A stretch of DNA of 64,000 bases from JAXLWB01 sp046328715 (GTDB taxonomy: Bacteria > Chloroflexota > Anaerolineae > Caldilineales > Caldilineaceae), in contig JAXLWB010000006.1 in NCBI GenBank assembly GCA_046328715.1, positions 1-64,000 of the forward strand, read 5' to 3'. How positions within the stretch are numbered: position 1 is the stretch's first letter; every line of letters starts with the position of its first letter. The translations under genes were made by a program, and so were the position numbers. Under the pieces are notes generated by a model. The model ran no database searches, was not told where the DNA came from, and was given only the letters and a program-made list of their open reading frames with translations. Positions 12,801 through 18,520 of this stretch are shown here, piece by piece.

Positions 12801-15800
12801 GACGTTGTCATGGCAACGTTGATGCCAGCAGCAATGCCATTGGAGATGCGCTGGTCTGCACCGGTTGCTTGGACGATGGCCGCCGTAAACAAGATGACCG
12901 CCGCTCCGAACAGCGCGCCTTTGCGGGCATAGGCTTTTTCTTGAATTAGCCCATCCAAATCATGCAATTTGTGAAAATAGTGATATTCCAAGTGATAGTG
13001 GCGCACCATGTCCACCAATGTGCGGATAACCATCACTGCTGTATCGGTCGTTACCTCTTCTTTGTAGGGTGTAAGGGCTTTACCGTTGTAGTTGTTCAGG
13101 TTGGAAAAACCAGTATAGAGCGTCAGGTAAATGGCTTTTGCGGTCGCAGCATTCTGCTGGGCTTCGGCAATATCAGTGACAGCGCCGCTCAAAGCTTTGA
13201 AGTTCGGATCACTGTCGAGCGCTGGTTTCAAGACCTGGTTGAGATAGTCGCGGATGTCATAGTTCGTCCACTTGCGGGTGCTGCTGTTATAGCGATAAGG
13301 CGACCAGGAGAGGTTGTTGAGGGTGATGATGGGCGTATTGCTGTCGAACTCAAGCACAGCACGTCCATTGACGACAGTGGCTTCGCTCAACGAGAGACTG
13401 CGTTGTTTACGCGTCTGCGCATAAAGAAAGGTGGGAGCGACCGAGGTAGGATAGTTACTCAACAGTTTGAGCGTTTCGGAGATGGCCGTCTTGGCAAATT
13501 CGTCGCCATGCTCGTAGTTGAAAACGGTGACATTGAGGCTATTGACAGGAATCGCCCAACGCTCGCTTTCCGTAACCAAAGAGCCTGCGCCCCAGCGGCG
13601 TTGAATCTCGGGGATCGAAAGGTCAGCATTGCCATCATTGTTGCTGTCACGTCCGGCGCTGAAACTGTTTGCTAGTCCATAGCCCAGCCGCCAAAGATTC
13701 GTATCGACCGACGTGGGCGTTGCGCCACGCACAACTGCCACATCCAACCCACGCTGCTCGCTCACGGTCATGCCACTCAAAATCCAGGAGTCATCGTACA
13801 CTTGGATGATCGTCGGCACATCACGGCGGTTGCCCGGGTTGTTACAAAAGGCTTCGCCCTCTTTGCTACCGTCCACACAGAGATCAGTGATCATCTGCAC
13901 AGCCCAGACCAAGCGAATCGAGTGGTCAGTGCCCCAAGTATTGGTCGATGGCCAGTAGAGCAGATGGGCACCAAAGGCGACCCGTTCTCCGCCCGTCTGG
14001 TCGGTATGCAGAAAGAGGGGGGAAAGCACTTCGAGCGTGTTTTCATCGTATTTGCGCACCGACATGCTATAGGCAGTCAGTTTGTCCACATCGAGCGCCG
14101 ACACCCACTCACTGATGGTCGAGGAGGCGGTGATCGGGGCGGCGTTGGGTTTGGTTGGCAAGTTGCCATAGCTGCCCACCTGCTTGGGAATACGTACAGA
14201 GATCATTGGCACCAAGCGTAGGTCGCCGTTGTCGGCCATCGGATCGTCGCTGCGGAGCTCGGGATTAGTGGTTGTTTTGTAGGTAGTGCTCAGGCGGCGC
14301 TGGATATAGCCGCGGGTGTCATCACTGGGCCAGTCAAGAACATGAAGGGCATAGGTGAGGTGTTTGGGATCGAGCGGGCGCAGTTGCAGATCGACATAAA
14401 CAGGCTTGTTCACCGTTAGCCCATTAACCGCCAGTTTGAATGGATTGCTGTCGTTTAACGGGCTGGCGGCGTTGCCAACTTGCAGCGAGGGTGAAAGGTC
14501 ACTGCCATCGGGTACGCCGTCGCCGTCGTTGTCAGCGTCGAAAATATCCGGCGTACCATCCAGATCGCCGTCGCCACAAGGAGGGCGCACCGTGTCGGAG
14601 ATGAGCACGCTCTGCTCGGGACAATCGGCACCGTCGGTCAATCCGTCATTGTTGCTGTCGGGAGTGAGTGGGCTGGTGAACCAACGTTTGCCCCCAACGA
14701 CAAAGCCAGCCACTTCGCTTGGGTCGCTGAGACCGTCACCATCACTGTCAGTCAGGGTTGGGTCGGTACCCAGCTTGGTGATCTCGATACCATCAGCGAG
14801 GCCATCGTCGTCACTGTCCGTGTCGGTAATCATGCTACCAACTGCGAGTTCAAGCGAATCAGAGGCACCATCACCATCGCTATCCACACCGTCATTGTTG
14901 AGGGTTTGGGCAAGCGGGGCGGCGGGAGCAGCATTCAGGCTGGCCAGGTTGCCACTTTGCGGAGCAGATTCGAATGCCGCGGCCAAGTTGGCTTGAGGTT
15001 CAGCATGCAAGGGCGTATTTTCTACATTCTCATATTTTTCGGAGAAAGCATACAGGCGCTGTGCCTCTAGCAGTGGCACAAGCAACATGCCCAGCAGCAC
15101 TGCACCAATCACACCGGCATAGAGTCGGCGCGAGCGTGGAAACAAGATCAAGCCCACGGCGAAGCAGGTCATGAGTGTAATGCAAAGCGTGCCAATGGTG
15201 AGTTGCTGCCAACCTGCTACATTTTGTGGCAAATGGAGAGCAGCAGACGCTTGGGTGAACCAACCCTTCTGTGCAAGTAAATGCGCTGCGTCAAAATGAT
15301 CAAAGCTACTGTCAATCGTGGCGCTGACCTGATCTTGCGCTGCATCCGCCGGCAGTGAGAGTTGGATGCGCAAGCGCAGCGGCAACAGTTGCCCGCGCTC
15401 AGTGCGTTGCAGCCACATTTCACCGCTCCCGGTGATCTGACTGTAGAGCGGACTTACCTCAAGTTCCATCCCGGTGGGCAGATCGCCTTTGCGCTGCAAT
15501 TGTTGTTCGGACGCCTGGCGCATCAGCTCGGCAAAGCGCATAGCATCCAGGTCGAAGCGAAGATGGCTCAAGTCGCTATTGGCTGTGTCGGAAGGGGTAT
15601 CAACATTGTTGACATTCTTGATTGTCTGTAGAAAGACAAGCGGATCACGGTTTGGGACAAAGAAGGTTGTCAGATCGTCGCTGGCTTGCCAATCACCGCT
15701 TGATTGACGAGTAAAAGCGCGTCCTTGGTCGATCTTAAGTTCAAGGCTGGCAGAGGGTTCGTGGTTGTCGACGTTCTCTTGGAGAAAACGAATCAGCAAC

Positions 15801-16129
15801 TGCTCGTTGCGTAGATCGTTGTCCCCTTCAAGGGCAAAGTATTCGTGTTGAGGGCTACGGCCAACGTTGTTGAGCGAGGCTGCTGGTGTGGTGATCTGCT
15901 CGATCTGGCTGGTGAAATGATAACGTCCGGCTGCCTGGACTAAATTCCAGGCAGCGTTGACCATCTGTTGGGGTGTGCTGCTCTGCGCTGTGCTGTGATC
16001 CACCCTGCCCGCAGTTGCGGTGAAATGAGTAACAAGGAGCGTAGTGCTAACCAGTAGTACGATGGCTGCAACAATCGGCGCTCGGTACCGTATCTGCACG
16101 GCAGCTTGCTTCAGAGCACTCCAGAGCAT
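1..16129 (-). CDS. Giant multidomain surface protein (3' end beyond window)
   Basis: One frame stays open from an ATG at 16129 (GGAG 7 bases upstream) to the left edge, at least 5,376 residues; I read it in segments throughout and found no stop. N-terminus: membrane helix at residues ~18-40, a LolA/LppX-like region to ~300, a second hydrophobic stretch ~310-346. Calcium-type thrombospondin-3 repeats (DSDGDGLSD) lie at ~412-547 and again ~1440-1570. Hydrophobic, Gly-rich segments lie at ~1066-1082 and ~1150-1230. Four LamG domains follow (~1700-2535), then Ig-like domains, a fifth LamG (~2855-3060), a right-handed beta-helix with the GNGIDIGAYE ending of choice-of-anchor Q proteins (~3210-3667), and from ~3663 repeating DUF11-like/SbsA Ig-like/FG-GAP supermodules. 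The role is inferred to be adhesion or an envelope scaffold; ligand and anchor are unknown, as the C-terminus is missing. A hairpin lies just upstream. No neighbour suggests a function. Confidence 0.9.
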   Translation of the reverse strand, partial: MLWSALKQAAVQIRYRAPIVAAIVLLVSTTLLVTHFTATAGRVDHSTAQSSTPQQMVNAAWNLVQAAGRYHFTSQIEQITTPAASLNNVGRSPQHEYFALEGDNDLRNEQLLIRFLQENVDNHEPSASLELKIDQGRAFTRQSSGDWQASDDLTTFFVPNRDPLVFLQTIKNVNNVDTPSDTANSDLSHLRFDLDAMRFAELMRQASEQQLQRKGDLPTGMELEVSPLYSQITGSGEMWLQRTERGQLLPLRLRIQLSLPADAAQDQVSATIDSSFDHFDAAHLLAQKGWFTQASAALHLPQNVAGWQQLTIGTLCITLMTCFAVGLILFPRSRRLYAGVIGAVLLGMLLVPLLEAQRLYAFSEKYENVENTPLHAEPQANLAAAFESAPQSGNLASLNAAPAAPLAQTLNNDGVDSDGDGASDSLELAVGSMITDTDSDDDGLADGIEITKLGTDPTLTDSDGDGLSDPSEVAGFVVGGKRWFTSPLTPDSNNDGLTDGADCPEQSVLISDTVRPPCGDGDLDGTPDIFDADNDGDGVPDGSDLSPSLQVGNAASPLNDSNPFKLAVNGLTVNKPVYVDLQLRPLDPKHLTYALHVLDWPSDDTRGYIQRRLSTTYKTTTNPELRSDDPMADNGDLRLVPMISVRIPKQVGSYGNLPTKPNAAPITASSTISEWVSALDVDKLTAYSMSVRKYDENTLEVLSPLFLHTDQTGGERVAFGAHLLYWPSTNTWGTDHSIRLVWAVQMITDLCVDGSKEGEAFCNNPGNRRDVPTIIQVYDDSWILSGMTVSEQRGLDVAVVRGATPTSVDTNLWRLGYGLANSFSAGRDSNNDGNADLSIPEIQRRWGAGSLVTESERWAIPVNSLNVTVFNYEHGDEFAKTAISETLKLLSNYPTSVAPTFLYAQTRKQRSLSLSEATVVNGRAVLEFDSNTPIITLNNLSWSPYRYNSSTRKWTNYDIRDYLNQVLKPALDSDPNFKALSGAVTDIAEAQQNAATAKAIYLTLYTGFSNLNNYNGKALTPYKEEVTTDTAVMVIRTLVDMVRHYHLEYHYFHKLHDLDGLIQEKAYARKGALFGAAVILFTAAIVQATGADQRISNGIAAGINVAMTTSLALRMSLLYQRAHYLENGVWNLPKMRAAVSELKELTHGFAKSTNGFLLGLASAWGLYLARALASGDFGNPEFISEAAASTVIALALFALTLALGPVVGAAVGMALFMFDALAGLICAGTGSHGELCHGITLAFAHFIYDTDSYVDMEDQDRLHIESFSSTLVDPNRGFVSGSLLRLQVELLNALRADGNPYSLASKVRKSTFAYSVDGEERNLSRNVSLRQMVDQWSFNSQTLRFEQRVQPTRQFQLGVAGINVPYTAYLNEGFVVPVEECYAGGLYCDDDDVSGNNHINLSDVTVYDVLPNSLDGFVHVTPRGSYSYGMNWSDKGQLSFPTLADADGDGLRSKDFGGSDPNDLLWDTDGDGLNDLFESEHGTNATLKDSDSDGLDDAYELQLGTDPNRSDSDYDGLTDKAELDGWEFVYGFNGATPLKTWVHSDPLVADLDGDDLLDSQERRYGYNPNVASDLAVMSYSASLRNPALPSNVPTSKMYARPGQTVYYNAEIGNELANRNLYGQLLTQGDNVLVTDSNPQSFYLQANSTLTRSQPISVGQVLTSSVYRVSQIARGYVDAPLTVSNGAPIGGSPTLYYNEIAYFSFDGSNALADSSGTLPVSNAICTNCPNLVNDGKSGKAMSFSNNQQMSTDLSAKVGNKGYTISAWVYPTRTVNPSQPHFSQGFLQFGDLNIGYFGTIWSYDNKPYYLFMVNGDPVYITNSFYESEPPNQWYHIVVTLDGEGNSQVYLNGQRSRYGHISFWRSEDRTLQIGQSIESYCCSDSAPFTGKIDSVKVFNHPLDGGEALREFNGSAAVSSYQPIDLSLDRYTLNGATKQFLDRSTSRVVATCSPCILTQTPWQSGLDQGDVTVTLPDIRAMRYSMAIWLKPFDLTYAVGNYVWSDHSNQVAGYNNLPNLSYDAAGKVTLRVANNPLVYTPPGQPLAQRNRWHQLALTYDGTTFTIYADGALLGSTTSFPNLRPNIAAPDLQLVGRDGGYNQQIDEFQLFPDTLTAGQVRQLYNNNANRNLDLRFEDPPGSTRYVDSARPNSYAICTGSNCPISNVEGRAGRALSFASGQAIELAGSKAQNALNQFSVAAWVKGNGEIMQRTNSAQGGGLFRLTTTGVTVSFTTTQGIVVTRTLSFNSGQIPANQWTHIAATFSALPGSGYTGVNSLTPASFQQIHLYVNGVKVASDLSVPVGQLISTSQPLRIGSGFSGTLDEVQFYPAELTPDDVGRLYRASAPEFWWTFDEDEGLSNFADRVGGATTVCSSCPTAGRRGQLGQSVYFSGTTTLQANLTNQPSDSTASPQSYLFWFKSQVAKGTTGVIFDKQQSITGYQRRLTLQVIGGNDNDSPDRLNLHVEENGSSSDWFAPIRPEVWYQAVVTSDGGVMRLYLNGQLAQEGVHNGFPNAGSLRIGTNLAQDNSSYFRGFLDELRIYRAALTAEEILPMYEIESAWVEERSRFEVTVDVDAPRTAIRSDALYRPNRSAILDIFADDPTSPLQKVELLVNGAASNAVRCQDDQSGTAYCPTFTPAAGEGSYTLASRATDLVGYQTTSISVEVRIDGQAPVATLNFADNSLIAATQSISTPQQWIVPLGGTISDPTLVSGQPGSGVRGLQVTLYDVNNQSLGLGATAAELDNQGNWQSNYIINGRPNGRYTVELVATDVVGNSRTLRRSLRIDNAGPDLLSNDLQAASLGASSTQSASFNGVVSDTFPLAAVITPVAAAGVGRVEIAFVPDERGSTWYNEPPASLLGSGPVLWLDFDEAWASEGLTLTDRSIWQQSAILHTAEATNNASNGIVGDSALRFDGVDDRIDVAANSQLNLASGNFTQLFWLYPISDTVTHVVVGGGSGAARYPTVEQIDGNRLRYSFGDGTQLLSGSTGALLTPNTWNFVAVTFDKTNYRIYLNGDLVHSDPTFAGHSPTAQTQLTISDAANPLAGQLDDLRIYQRTLSSGEIRSLYQAGWRTLLSGSAQSSLPWSASRPEGVEGYFNVQLRAIDVLGNVGVRTNIWHGMIDTLAPRVVVSTTDATSYTVTVEDFNLSEEKFVSACGYEVTNDRNYYAAPWFTALTGGLAPLYQLSAHCTLPTPPRPLNACDSFGHCLDTSIVDRCYATRDGVTVYHSVGGKALRDAIAAAAPGETVKVAGTCSEPISTGGLSQLAVISKPLTLAGGYTVTNWLTSYPISQPTTLDALGLGRVISASAPITLSDLALRNGAANGDGAAIWSGADLVLTRTTLNNHVAGGDGGAIYTTGTLRMTSSIAENNRASRGGAIYAGDQLFLSNSSLSNNQAITATGGAIYATSTLSISQSTLATNTANLDGGAIFAAGNLNLQSSEVRNNQAIHGAGGAIYANAATTLNGAFLFDNRSQQGGAIATNGGLTVSSSRFLSNQADSGGAALWLNGGDSTLVNTLLVRNSTTSGATVAISTTGTVQIVHTTIASPTLASGAAIEVLTGTLAITNTIISNHAFAILTGQASTLHSPVSEDYNLFFGNTLTLSGTVAAGNHSRNFTPAFANAASDDYHLTAASGALSAGQAVGVLGDLDGATRPQGNGIDIGAYESALPAWSDLAIGVTASPNVVLASEPVTYSVWMTNVGTLPATDLTISGTIPLSLTLGAMSQNRGALLTTGNDFTITQPLLYPGEVISISWPVTTPFATADLWTSVAVTVSNEMNLANNSAAQMLRVVRLMTATLEQPAAHTPWISPTASFVLSFPYALDPSTINSTTVAIYGNQGGQVRGDVSYQAPRLFFTPTQPMLWGDVIHVGVGSALLSTDRDPATAQQWQFMVGGTTGSCPVSFAQVSSGLPTWTFSAADWGDYDGDGDLDLAMNGTANGQAQSRIYRNDGSNKGFPSFIDIQASLLGLYDGSVTWADIDKDGDLDLLLTGKTSAGAPSTRLYRNDAGTFNDSGIALPGAYQNAAAWGDVDNDGDLDLALSGQTTVATISQIYLNQGATFTALNAGLPGVNNGSLAWGDYDNDGDLDLALSGTSSNGKITRIYRNNQSLLAAPTFEEIGAGLPGLFESSLAWGDVDQDGDLDLAVSGRYDNNSGLLARLYRNDGGLFGESNSFTGIRVGNLAWGDYDNDSDLDLLSSGNEGASARTRLYQNGLTESGIVSFTEIDAHLPAINFGTVQWGDLDGDGSLDLLFNEVATSSEVVSVYRNSGCADLAVESPVVASNALAGNELTYRYALSNQGVQAANVVTFSVSLPWAVDPLVCQASLGNCTVSNGEATLALDWLPVGATSQVTITANAPTMDGQITTTATLSTPNDTQWSNNQITQTSWIANPMYVVASVPAPGAENVPLTSTLVVTFTDGLDLTSLISTSFVVQGSQHGQYSGQLDYDADSNVLSFTPDQPFHLGETVHLAVSKQLRSQFQGATRPYQAQFRTGLNANSCPTGFQTLDVGLAGEAAGSSVWGDADGDGDLDLLLAGAGGSYLYRNDTIPGGAPIFYNLNLTLASANGGEAAWGDYDNDGDLDILLSGSGVTKVYRNNGGLQFSDLNAGLVGLTQSIASWVDYDNDGDLDLFVTGSDASSKLVTNLYRNQNGLFTPVQSGLPALDLAAAAWGDIDNDGDLDLVLSGNRVANGSGNPQAVADLYRNDGLGHNGAPILTPLNAGIVPVLNGSFEWGDADYDGDLDLLASGDVSDYNLSLRIYINNGVGNFTTGISLTGIEGDARWSDYDNDGDLDIVAVGNEMVSQFFAQPRAHLYRNDGNLSFVDVNPGLLATYATSLDWGDFDQDGRIDLIVSGTGLINNSWQNVTRLYRNNGCADVSVSVVDTPDPISAGGTLTQKLTVRNLGDQSAVNTQVSDKLAVGMSDVICQASGSAACSVTNGVASVTYSYLATGASERITLTMTTPPVSALISSTVTVSAVNDFNTANNQVVNSTNVLNLMRVEAVSPVAQAQAVALDHSLQITFAKPLDLSTVTSQSFVVRGDQSGQFTGTLNYDVLTQRLTFTPSRSYLWGERINANLSNAVQGNSDGSLSPYQWQFSAGGVTGGCSTSYTQVTTGLSTLPGLLNGTTDWADYDSDGDLDLLMTGQSGSTPVTKLYRNDAGTWTSITTTLPGVKDSAVAWGDYDNDGDPDLLLTGNAAASGFNVISRIYRNDGNGTFTDIIAGFDGVYRSAVAWVDYDSDGDLDVILTGANRISSSLFVRLYQNEGGNFSSRATGLPGVDAGALDWGDYDNDGDPDLLLSGNIDAGGMNRIAHIYRNDTIASSTPNFVQIDAALTGITEGDVRWVDVDNDLDLDIVIGGRNSPATGGLYLYRNLGEDATGNTSFAN
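1535..2656 (-). repeat. FG-GAP propeller 2 of the giant protein
   Basis: Residues ~4492-4865: again exactly seven W-x-D-x-D-x-DG-x-x-D blades, bracketed by cysteines (NSCPTGF before, RNNGCAD after). It starts 599 residues after propeller 1. The blades have diverged in sequence, so this is an old duplication rather than a recent copy. Confidence 0.85.
3344..4453 (-). repeat. FG-GAP propeller 1 of the giant protein
   Basis: Residues ~3893-4262 hold seven copies of a ~53-residue repeat with the core WGDYDNDGDLDL and the end LYRND, as in FG-GAP/VCBS blades of integrin-type seven-bladed propellers. A cysteine stands just before the first blade (TTGSCP) and another just after the last (RNSGCAD). 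A DUF11-like and an SbsA Ig-like domain follow before the next propeller. Confidence 0.85.
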
Positions 16130-16462
16130 AGGACAACTCCCTAGACTGTGGTGCAACGAAAAGCGGAGTTTTGCTTCTTAAGCATCAGTGCAAAACTCCG
16201 CTTTCACCTGCATTTTTAATAGAAATTCAGAATACCTGGTTGCAGTCAGGGACTGCAGACACGTTTGGAGTAGAGTCTAATTTACTTCGCACGAAATAAA
16301 TCTTACATTTATCTGAATTTTACACTAAAAGTCAATTTTTACGATTACTTGCAAGGTAAATGTTAGGAATTGAGATTAAGAAGAATTGCAGAGGAAGGAA
16401 AGAGGAGAGATTTGGCAGAGCGGCAGAACTGCAAGCCGCTCTGCTGATGTCAACACAAGCTT
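16130..16462. other. Intergenic stretch with two perfect stem-loops
   Basis: No gene seen. A 10-bp perfect stem (16415-16424 with 16435-16444) lies just past the hydrolase stop and may end its transcript, though no U-tract follows. A 15-bp perfect stem (AAAGCGGAGTTTTGC at 16160-16174, partner 16190-16204) sits 30 bases before the giant gene's start; on the minus strand it is followed by TTTTCGTT, so it could be a terminator or a leader structure. The middle is AT-rich and could hold the giant gene's promoter, but I cannot fix one. Confidence 0.6.
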
Positions 16463-17434
16463 CTACACATATTGTCCAAACCAAGCCAAGCTATCTTGCC
16501 AGGCTTGCGTTGCCTGCGCTTCCACGTAACGCGCTCCGGTGTCGTTGTGGAATGCATGATTGACACCGGGATAGATCTTGATCTGGTAAGTAACGCCCGC
16601 CGCCTTGAGTGCCTCTTCCAAAGCCGCCGCACCCGAAGTAATGCGCTCATCTTGTTCGGCGTAGACGCCAAAAACGGCAGCCTTGATGTTGGGTACTTGG
16701 GCCAAATCGGGTGCCGGACCATAGAAGGGAACGGCAGCTTTCAAGGTCGGCATGGCTGTTGCCACACGCCAGGTAATCCCACCCCCAAAGCAGAAGCCGA
16801 TCATGCCCACCCGTTCACCGTCGACACCTTCGACGGTCTTTAGATATTCTGCAGCCGCCATAAAATCGCTCACATGACGGTCTGCACCAGCATTGGTGAG
16901 CAAACCAGGCACGGCGTCACGGTCATGGGCGGCGGTGCCCCCTTCGCGTGAGAGCAGATCGACTGCCAACGCGGCGTAACCGTTCTTGGTAAAGCGGCGC
17001 GTGACATCGCGAATATGATCATTGAGACCACGATTCTCATGACATACCATGATCACAGGGTAGGTACCAGCCGCAGCAGGAAGCGCCAGGTAGCCCATGA
17101 TTGTGTCGCTGCCATTTGGGAAGGTCACATCACTAGCCTTTACATCGGGATCGTCGGCAGGTACAGAAAAGGGGCTCTGCGGTGGGCCGGGTGGCACACT
17201 GGTGGGCGCCGCTTGGGCCGCTGCTGCAGGGGTATCGGTGGGCATCGGTTCCGTCGTTGCTGGAAGTTCAATCGGGGCACAGCCGGCTGCCGACATCGCA
17301 GCAATCGTGGCGGCCATACTGCCAGTGAGAAACGCCACCCGTCGGATAAACGTTCGGCGGCTGATCTCGCCTCCTCGGTAGTCGTCATAGAATTCGTCGA
17401 TGAGATACTTGCGGAAGGTTTGAATCTCTTTCAT
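16463..17434 (-). CDS. Dienelactone hydrolase family lipoprotein
   Basis: An alpha/beta hydrolase of the dienelactone hydrolase family, 323 residues. A twin-arginine signal (SRRTFIRR, residues 25-32) and a hydrophobic stretch lead to a lipobox ending at Cys52, so it is probably exported folded and lipid-anchored outside the membrane. A Pro/Thr/Ala-rich linker follows. The family's Cys-Asp-His triad is visible: Cys215 in GFCFGGG, Asp262 in YAEQDER and His293 in GVNHAFHND. The natural substrate is unknown; the family opens lactones or cleaves small esters. An AAGGAG six bases upstream supports the start. The nearest upstream same-strand gene is msrQ-like, but a gap with an inverted repeat separates them, so they are probably transcribed separately. 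Confidence 0.9.
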   Translation of the reverse strand: MKEIQTFRKYLIDEFYDDYRGGEISRRTFIRRVAFLTGSMAATIAAMSAAGCAPIELPATTEPMPTDTPAAAAQAAPTSVPPGPPQSPFSVPADDPDVKASDVTFPNGSDTIMGYLALPAAAGTYPVIMVCHENRGLNDHIRDVTRRFTKNGYAALAVDLLSREGGTAAHDRDAVPGLLTNAGADRHVSDFMAAAEYLKTVEGVDGERVGMIGFCFGGGITWRVATAMPTLKAAVPFYGPAPDLAQVPNIKAAVFGVYAEQDERITSGAAALEEALKAAGVTYQIKIYPGVNHAFHNDTGARYVEAQATQAWQDSLAWFGQYV

Positions 17435-17544
17435 GGTGTTCTCCTTTGCATAATTGATGCGCTTAGATGCGCAAGAAAGTAGGTACGGAGTCCCTCGGGG
17501 AGGCAGGAGTGGTATGAGAGACGCTTCAACGGACCGGCAAATGC

Positions 17545-17597
17545 GTTTTGAGTGTACGCGAAGCTTTGGATCGCTTCAGTGATCTGCCACTCAAAAC
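17545..17597. repeat. Inverted repeat upstream of the hydrolase
   Basis: GTTTTGAGTG (17545-17554) pairs perfectly with CACTCAAAAC (17588-17597), with a nested GAAGC/GCTTC pair. It lies ~110 bases before the hydrolase start and could be an operator, a leader structure or a decayed repeat. A second short stem (GCAGGTTG at 17692-17699, CAACCTGC at 17707-17714) directly follows the next gene's stop. Confidence 0.5.
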
Positions 17598-17714
17598 AAA
17601 CAAGCGGAGCAGTTCAATCACGCCACTAGAATACACGAAAATTGTGCGGAAGCTGTGAGGAAAGGATGAGAAGGTTTTAATGAAGCATGGGGCAGGTTGT
17701 AGGTTGCAACCTGC

Positions 17715-18440
17715 TCATTTCCTTCGAATCACAGAGCGGATCAGGGGAAGACGGAGCAACAATAAGATTGCAACAATCACAGCAAAGGAATAGACATAAC
17801 GGAAATCCACAGTGTGAAGGTTCAATTCCTGTCGTGTATAGGTCTCACGCCACCAATAGTGCCAAACAGCCAGCGGGACCGCTAGATAGACCAGTCGATG
17901 AAGCCGCTTCCAGTTTTTGCCCAATTTGCGCATGGACCAGCGATTGGAGGTGAGCGCTAGCGGAATCAACGCACTCAACGCAAGCGCACCTGCCCAGCCA
18001 TAGGGGACTTTTCCCCACTGATCAGGTGACCAGGCATCCTGTGCAAAGCTCCAAATCGTGAGCCACGACTCTCGGTTGTTAATGAAACGGGTGCCGCCCA
18101 AAAAGGTGAATGCATGAAAGGTTGCAAAGGCAAAGCCCCACAACCCCAATGATTTACGCACAGATGCGATCTGATTCCAGCCCGAGATCAGCGCGAATGG
18201 TGTACAGGCAAGCGACAGACAGAGGATGACTAAGGCACTGTAGCCAGTTGTCAACACAAGATATTGGAGATCCGTTGTCGTAAAGAGCAATATGCCACCG
18301 CGTGCAGGGGCTTGGGCCACCAACCATACGGTTCGCATCGCCCACAGCGCGCAGCCAAGATTGACAATCCACCACAAACTATGGCGAGGCAGCCACTGTT
18401 GAGCCTTGTGTACAGATGCCTGCTTCGTGAGTACACTCAT
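17715..18440 (-). CDS. msrQ: MsrQ-like haem-binding membrane subunit
   Basis: A six-helix membrane protein of the ferric-reductase-like family, 241 residues. The pattern around RKSLGLWGFAFATFH (His109) and KRLHRLVYLAVPLAVWHYWW (His181, His194) is close to MsrQ/YedZ, the b-type haem subunit that passes electrons from the respiratory chain to the periplasmic methionine sulfoxide reductase MsrP. The connecting RWSMRKLGKNW before the third helix pair also fits MsrQ. No MsrP-type molybdoprotein lies in the window, so the partner is elsewhere or the protein serves another reductase. It follows the sigma/anti-sigma pair on the same strand after an 80-base gap holding a palindromic repeat, so it may belong to that stress locus. 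Confidence 0.75.
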   Translation of the reverse strand: MSVLTKQASVHKAQQWLPRHSLWWIVNLGCALWAMRTVWLVAQAPARGGILLFTTTDLQYLVLTTGYSALVILCLSLACTPFALISGWNQIASVRKSLGLWGFAFATFHAFTFLGGTRFINNRESWLTIWSFAQDAWSPDQWGKVPYGWAGALALSALIPLALTSNRWSMRKLGKNWKRLHRLVYLAVPLAVWHYWWRETYTRQELNLHTVDFRYVYSFAVIVAILLLLRLPLIRSVIRRK

Positions 18441-18467
18441 GCGATCATCCTCCTTGATCTGCTTCCT

Positions 18468-18520
18468 TCAGAGCCGTTAGCGTTAGCGTACGGTCCCCTT
18501 ACTGATGTGCGAGGTTCTGA
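18468..18520. repeat. PLTDVRGSD-type palindromic repeat
   Basis: The right half, CCCCTTACTGATGTGCGAGG followed by TTCTGA, would translate as PLTDVRGS and is the same family as the repeat at 24488-24559. The left half (TCAGAGCC...) is its diverged partner, matching at about half its positions. The element starts at the base directly after the anti-sigma stop codon and fills most of the gap to msrQ. Confidence 0.65.
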
